Source of the DNA: an uncultured Eubacteriales bacterium
GTDB taxonomy: Bacteria; Bacillota; Clostridia; Peptostreptococcales; Anaerovoracaceae
Assembly: GCA_902803185.1 (NCBI GenBank)
Contig: CADCOV010000199.1
Location: 1-7,621, forward strand
Direction: 5' to 3'
Length of the DNA stretch: 7,621 nt
The position numbers were made by a program, and so were the translations under genes. The notes beneath the pieces were generated by a model. That model was given only the letters and a program-made list of their open reading frames with translations. It was not told where the DNA came from and searched no databases. Within the stretch, counting starts at the first letter, position 1, and each line of letters begins with the position of its first letter. Of the stretch, positions 5,367-7,621 are shown piece after piece.

Positions 5367-6938
5367 TCATTTCCTGTGGCGCAGCACTTTGCCCGCCCTG
5401 GCGCCGGTGTGGACGCCGTCCTTCGCGGTCAGCACGCCGTTGACGTAGACCCGCTCGATGCCTCTGCAGGCCACCTTCGGGTTCTCGAAGGACGGGGTGT
5501 CCTCCAGGGTCTCCAGATCAAAGACCACCAGATCCGCCTTCATGCCCTCTTTGATCAGACCCCGGTCCCTGAGGCCCAGCCTGGCCGCCGGCATGGAGGT
5601 CATCTTCCGCACGCCCTCCTCGATGGAGAAGAGGCCCCGGTCCCTGCTGTAGTGGGACAGCACCCTGACGAAGGTCCCGTAGGCCCGCGGGTGCGGCTGC
5701 CCCGGATAGTCCAGGGAGAAGGCGTCACCGTCGGAGCCGGTCATGATGTACGGCTTCGACATGATGTACTCCACGTCCTCCTCGCACATCCCGTAATTGA
5801 TCTCGTTTGCCCGGCACCGCTCCTCCAGGATGATATCAAAGCAGGCGTCCGCCGGGTCCTTCCCCTGGGCCTCGGCGATCTCCACGATGTTCTTTCCCAC
5901 GACCCAACGGTTCTTCTCGCTCTTGACGTAGGAGACGTAGATGTCCTGCCAGCGGCCCTTGTGGCTCTCGTTGGCCTGGTCCCTGAGCTTTGCCCGGGTC
6001 TCCGGATCGCTGAGCCGCTCCAGCAGCTTCTCCACGCCGCCCTCGAAGGCCCAGGTCGGCACGTTGGAATCCAGGCTGGTGGCCGTCGCGATGTACGGGT
6101 ACTGGTCCGCCCTCACGTCCAGGCCCTCCGCCCTGGCCGCCTCGATCTTCGCGGTGGTCTTAAAGCAGAGGGAGCGCCAGTTGGCCTTCCGGAGCACCTT
6201 GTGGTGGGAGATCTCCAGCGGCGCGCCGCTCTCCCGGCAGACCCGGATCGCCTCGTCCATGGCGTTCAGGATGTCCGCCGCCTCGTTCCTCATGTGGGTG
6301 GCGTAGAAGGCGCCGTACTCCGGGATGACCTTGCAGAGCTCGATCATCTCCTCGGTGGTGGAAAAATATCCCGGCGGATAGATGAGCCCGCTGGTCATGC
6401 AGAAGGCGCCATCCTCCAGAGACTCCCTCAGCAGGTCCTTCATGACCTCCATCTCCTCTGCCGTCGGCTTCCTGTCCTCAAAGCCCATCGCCGCGATCCT
6501 GAGGCTCCCGTGCCCCACGGCGCAGGCGAAATTGACGCTCGGCCTGATCTCTTCCATATAATCCAGGTACTCCCCGAAGCGCCTCCAGCTGTACGCCAGA
6601 TCCCCGACGTAATCTCCCAGCTCCTTGCGGCGGACCGGATCCTCGCTGGCCGGCGCCGCCGAGATGCCGCAGTTGCCTCCCAGCTCCGTGGTGACACCCT
6701 GCAGGATGCGGCTCTCCGCCTGCGGATAGGTCATCAAAGAGGTGTCGCTGTGGCTGTGGATATCGATGAAGCCCGGCGCCAGATAATGGCCCTTGAGGTC
6801 CACGATCTCCGCCGCCTCTTCCCCGTCCAGTTTGCCGATCTTCGCGATGGTATCGCCTTTGACCGCCACGTCCGCCGCGAGCCACGGCGCGCCGGTGCCG
6901 TCGATCAGTCTGCAGTTCTTCAAAATCAGGTCGTACAT
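5367..6938 (-). CDS. N-acyl-D-amino-acid deacylase family amidohydrolase
   Basis: 523 residues, a normal length for the D-aminoacylase branch of the amidohydrolase superfamily. The order is a small beta-sandwich (1-50), a TIM barrel starting with the metal-binding HSHSD (61-65), the bridging Cys of GGNCG (C90), FYATHMRNE (H215), EISHHK (H245/H246) and GSDGD (D403), then a return to the beta-sandwich with the superfamily ending GMKADLVVFD (465-474). These match the zinc ligands of D-aminoacylase, where a Cys replaces the carboxylated Lys of other amidohydrolases. The predicted reaction is removal of an acyl group from an N-acyl-D-amino acid in the cytoplasm; the true substrate may be another N-acyl or ureido compound. 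There is no signal peptide. The ATG at 6938 has GGAGG 7 nt upstream. It lies 94 nt ahead of pncB, and the functional link with NAD salvage is unclear. Confidence 0.88.
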   Translation of the reverse strand: MYDLILKNCRLIDGTGAPWLAADVAVKGDTIAKIGKLDGEEAAEIVDLKGHYLAPGFIDIHSHSDTSLMTYPQAESRILQGVTTELGGNCGISAAPASEDPVRRKELGDYVGDLAYSWRRFGEYLDYMEEIRPSVNFACAVGHGSLRIAAMGFEDRKPTAEEMEVMKDLLRESLEDGAFCMTSGLIYPPGYFSTTEEMIELCKVIPEYGAFYATHMRNEAADILNAMDEAIRVCRESGAPLEISHHKVLRKANWRSLCFKTTAKIEAARAEGLDVRADQYPYIATATSLDSNVPTWAFEGGVEKLLERLSDPETRAKLRDQANESHKGRWQDIYVSYVKSEKNRWVVGKNIVEIAEAQGKDPADACFDIILEERCRANEINYGMCEEDVEYIMSKPYIMTGSDGDAFSLDYPGQPHPRAYGTFVRVLSHYSRDRGLFSIEEGVRKMTSMPAARLGLRDRGLIKEGMKADLVVFDLETLEDTPSFENPKVACRGIERVYVNGVLTAKDGVHTGARAGKVLRHRK

Positions 6939-6967
6939 AGCTCTTCCTCCTGTATTCTCAGCGGTTT

Positions 6968-6990
6968 TGCAAGGGTTTCCCCTGCTTGCA
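6968..6990. repeat. Inverted repeat at the deacylase promoter (operator candidate)
   Basis: Perfect arms TGCAAG (6968-6973) and CTTGCA (6985-6990) are separated by 11 nt that add a further GG/CC pairing. The repeat touches the putative -10 box and covers the expected start site of the deacylase transcript, as a repressor operator would; it could also fold as an RNA hairpin in the leader. Confidence 0.4.
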
Positions 6991-6998
6991 GTTTAACA
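6990..6998 (-). promoter_or_regulatory. Putative promoter -10 of the deacylase gene
   Basis: The minus strand reads TGT-TAAACT (6998 down to 6990), an extended -10-like element with four of six matches to TATAAT. The -35 position is poor (TGCAAA). The gene must have a promoter in this divergent region, and this is the best candidate seen. Confidence 0.35.
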
Positions 6999-7017
6999 CT
7001 ATCCGAGGCGATTTTGC

Positions 7018-7032
7018 ATTACGTTTTGTAAT
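7018..7032. repeat. Short palindrome in the divergent intergenic region
   Basis: ATTAC (7018-7022), spacer GTTTT, GTAAT (7028-7032) is a perfect 5-bp inverted repeat. It lies 22 bp upstream of the -35 box of the 43-codon gene and about 20 bp upstream of the deacylase -10 candidate. Its position allows it to act on either promoter. AT-rich DNA gives such short repeats by chance fairly often. Confidence 0.25.
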
Positions 7033-7054
7033 AGTTTTCATTCGAAATAGCCGT

Positions 7055-7083
7055 TTTACTTATTTTGAAATCTCGTCTATAAT
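7055..7083 (+). promoter_or_regulatory. Sigma-A promoter of the 43-codon gene
   Basis: TTTACT (7055-7060), a 17-nt spacer and a perfect TATAAT (7078-7083). The predicted start near 7090 gives a leader of about 62 nt. The leader can form a weak stem between TGTAA (7089-7093) and TTACA (7105-7109), but I recognise no riboswitch in it. Confidence 0.72.
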
Positions 7084-7151
7084 GCCACTGTAAGCAAGAG
7101 GACATTACATCAGTGATTAAGAATAAAGCGATTGAAGCAGGAGGTAACCCA

Positions 7152-7283
7152 ATGTTTTCCATGATCAGATTTTTCATCGGCAGAACCGACAGAACCAACA
7201 CCAAAGAGACTGAAATGGCTCAGCTCCGTTACGAAGCGAACAAGGCTCTCGCGCTGAACTGCGTCAAGAGCATCATCATGTAA
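7152..7283 (+). CDS. Small 43-residue protein of unknown function
   Basis: 43 residues, not recognised. The start ATG has AGGAGG (7139-7144) 7 nt upstream, a consensus-quality promoter precedes it and a terminator follows 37 nt after the TAA, so it has every mark of a real, independently expressed gene. The N-terminus MFSMIRFFIG (1-10) is hydrophobic and aromatic but short for a membrane span. Residues 11-20 are polar (RTDRTNTKET), and 21-43 are likely helical (EMAQLRYEANKALALNCVKS, 21-40) with one Cys at 37. Net charge is about +3. Its base composition is clearly less GC-rich than the neighbouring genes, with three AGA Arg codons near the start. It could be a small membrane-associated or regulatory protein, a leader peptide being less likely because a terminator rather than a gene follows. 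No function is assigned. Confidence 0.72.
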   Translation: MFSMIRFFIGRTDRTNTKETEMAQLRYEANKALALNCVKSIIM

Positions 7284-7291
7284 GCAATACC

Positions 7292-7306
7292 CGAAATTCA
7301 TTTTCG
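7292..7306 (+). other. Short hairpin in the 3' UTR of the small gene
   Basis: CGAAA (7292-7296), loop TTCAT, TTTCG (7302-7306) forms a 5-bp stem between the stop codon and the terminator. It is not followed by a T run, so it is not itself a terminator; it might protect the transcript's 3' end or mean nothing. Confidence 0.25.
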
Positions 7307-7319
7307 TCTCCTAACATGA

Positions 7320-7357
7320 ATGGTCCAGCGGACTTCCCACCGCGCGGATCATTTTTT
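7320..7357 (+). terminator. Intrinsic terminator of the 43-codon gene
   Basis: ATGGTCC (7320-7326) pairs with GGATCAT (7346-7352) and GCGG (7328-7331) with CCGC (7340-7343), with a small internal loop and the apical loop ACTTCCCA. The stem runs into a T run at 7352-7357. One pair is G-U. Confidence 0.75.
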
Positions 7358-7379
7358 ATTGCTTTTTGTGGTGTGCGGG

Positions 7380-7388
7380 TGTGGAAAA
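7380..7388 (-). promoter_or_regulatory. DnaA-box match (TTTTCCACA)
   Basis: The minus strand reads TTTTCCACA, which fits the relaxed DnaA-box consensus TTWTNCACA. It faces the perfect box at 7436-7444 with 47 bp between them. Confidence 0.4.
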
Positions 7389-7435
7389 AATTGCCATACG
7401 GATTTCCGACATTTCACGACGGATTAAGTACACCT

Positions 7436-7444
7436 TTATCCACA
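7436..7444 (+). promoter_or_regulatory. Perfect DnaA box (TTATCCACA)
   Basis: The 9-mer TTATCCACA is the exact consensus DnaA box. It ends 15 bp before the -35 hexamer of the gene starting at 7512, a place where bound DnaA could affect that promoter. dnaA and dnaN are not in the window, so it is not placed at a classical bacillota origin as far as can be seen. Confidence 0.5.
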
Positions 7445-7459
7445 GATTGCCCAAAAGCC

Positions 7460-7488
7460 TTGAAAAATGCCCCTTTTCGCGTTACGAT
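7460..7488 (+). promoter_or_regulatory. Sigma-A promoter of the 3'-terminal gene
   Basis: TTGAAA (7460-7465), a 17-nt spacer and TACGAT (7483-7488). The start near 7495 gives a very short leader that holds the AGGAGG ribosome binding site (7498-7503). Confidence 0.7.
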
Positions 7489-7511
7489 GGCCTCAAAAGG
7501 AGGTATTTGGG

Positions 7512-7621
7512 ATGTTATCTTTTATCGAAATGGCCGAGGCCGAACTGGCCGAGGTCGACGTTCTATTGGCAGAGACCGCCGCTTTGATCGGCCGCCTGCA
7601 GGCGACCGCGCTGCCGGGGGA
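7512..7621 (+). CDS. 5' end of an unidentified gene (partial)
   Basis: An ATG at 7512 lies 8 nt after AGGAGG (7498-7503) and opens a frame that runs off the window after 36 full codons. The protein begins MLSFIEMAEAELAEVDVLLA and continues with a Leu/Ala/Glu-rich stretch that is almost certainly a long amphipathic helix. The DNA has repeated GGCCGAG units encoding Ala-Glu. This is too little to name a family. The strong promoter and the DnaA boxes just upstream are its most notable context. Confidence 0.75.
   Translation, partial: MLSFIEMAEAELAEVDVLLAETAALIGRLQATALPG

Noticed and set aside
3131..5443. Long plus-strand open frame opposite exoA and pncB
   Set aside because: It encodes a biased Val/Leu/Asp/His-rich translation typical of the antisense frame of GC-rich genes, and spans the pncB-exoA junction and the pncB promoter.
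6753..6761. TGTGGATAT, a near DnaA box inside the deacylase gene
   Set aside because: It has one mismatch, is within a coding region, has no partner boxes nearby, and is compatible with chance.
5376..7031. Long plus-strand open frame opposite the deacylase gene
   Set aside because: It is an antisense shadow without a ribosome binding site; the minus-strand protein has all amidohydrolase metal ligands.
7090..7138. A riboswitch in the leader of the 43-codon gene
   Set aside because: Only a weak 5-bp stem is visible, with no known aptamer core and no terminator or sequestering stem over the ribosome binding site.
7019..7301. Minus-strand small open frames (7019-7204 and 7110-7301) opposite the 43-codon gene
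   Set aside because: Neither has a ribosome binding site or promoter, and the plus-strand gene in the same place has a full set of signals.
7370..7511. A chromosomal replication origin around the DnaA boxes
   Set aside because: There are only two boxes, no clear DNA-unwinding element with repeated AT-rich 13-mers, and no dnaA, dnaN, rpmH or gidA-type neighbours in the window. Kept only as a DnaA-binding candidate.

Overview
The window looks like chromosomal DNA of a GC-rich member of the Bacillota, most likely a clostridial lineage. The evidence is a TGS-domain/uridine-kinase chimera, a YdbC-type PC4-like protein and a clostridial-style nicotinate phosphoribosyltransferase. Ribosome binding sites are strong (AGGAGG or GGAG) and 5-8 nt from the starts, and promoters are recognisable sigma-A type. 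Coding regions are GC-rich and the short intergenic regions AT-rich. No insertion sequence, phage gene, CRISPR array, tRNA or rRNA was seen. The assignment to a group is inference from gene content, not from a marker gene.

Layout. Positions 1-27 probably hold the last codons of a plus-strand gene. A perfect bidirectional hairpin terminator (51-80) separates it from a minus-strand block: the chimeric nucleoside kinase (103-1770), then upstream of it, with its own terminator and promoter, a PC4-like single-stranded-DNA-binding protein (1862-2419). Divergent from that is a small plus-strand gene for a membrane-anchored DUF3887-like protein (2627-3031). It converges on a second minus-strand block through a shared hairpin (about 3042-3071). 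That block holds exodeoxyribonuclease III/AP endonuclease (exoA, 3077-3832) and nicotinate phosphoribosyltransferase (pncB, 3836-5272), which are tightly coupled, and farther upstream a zinc N-acyl-D-amino-acid deacylase-type amidohydrolase (5367-6938). Divergent from the deacylase is a 43-codon gene (7152-7283) with its own promoter, ribosome binding site and terminator. The window ends in the first 36 codons of an unrecognised gene (7512 onward), whose upstream region carries two DnaA-box matches.

How the genes fit together. This is mostly housekeeping: nucleoside phosphorylation, NAD salvage, base-excision repair and single-stranded DNA binding, plus one catabolic deacylase. pncB and exoA form a translationally coupled pair. 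The PC4-like protein carries a long disordered tail ending in a motif resembling the SSB C-terminal tip, which suggests it may recruit replication or repair proteins to single-stranded DNA. No complete new multi-gene system is evident. The items most worth following are the SSB-like tail, the 43-residue protein and the DnaA-box pair.
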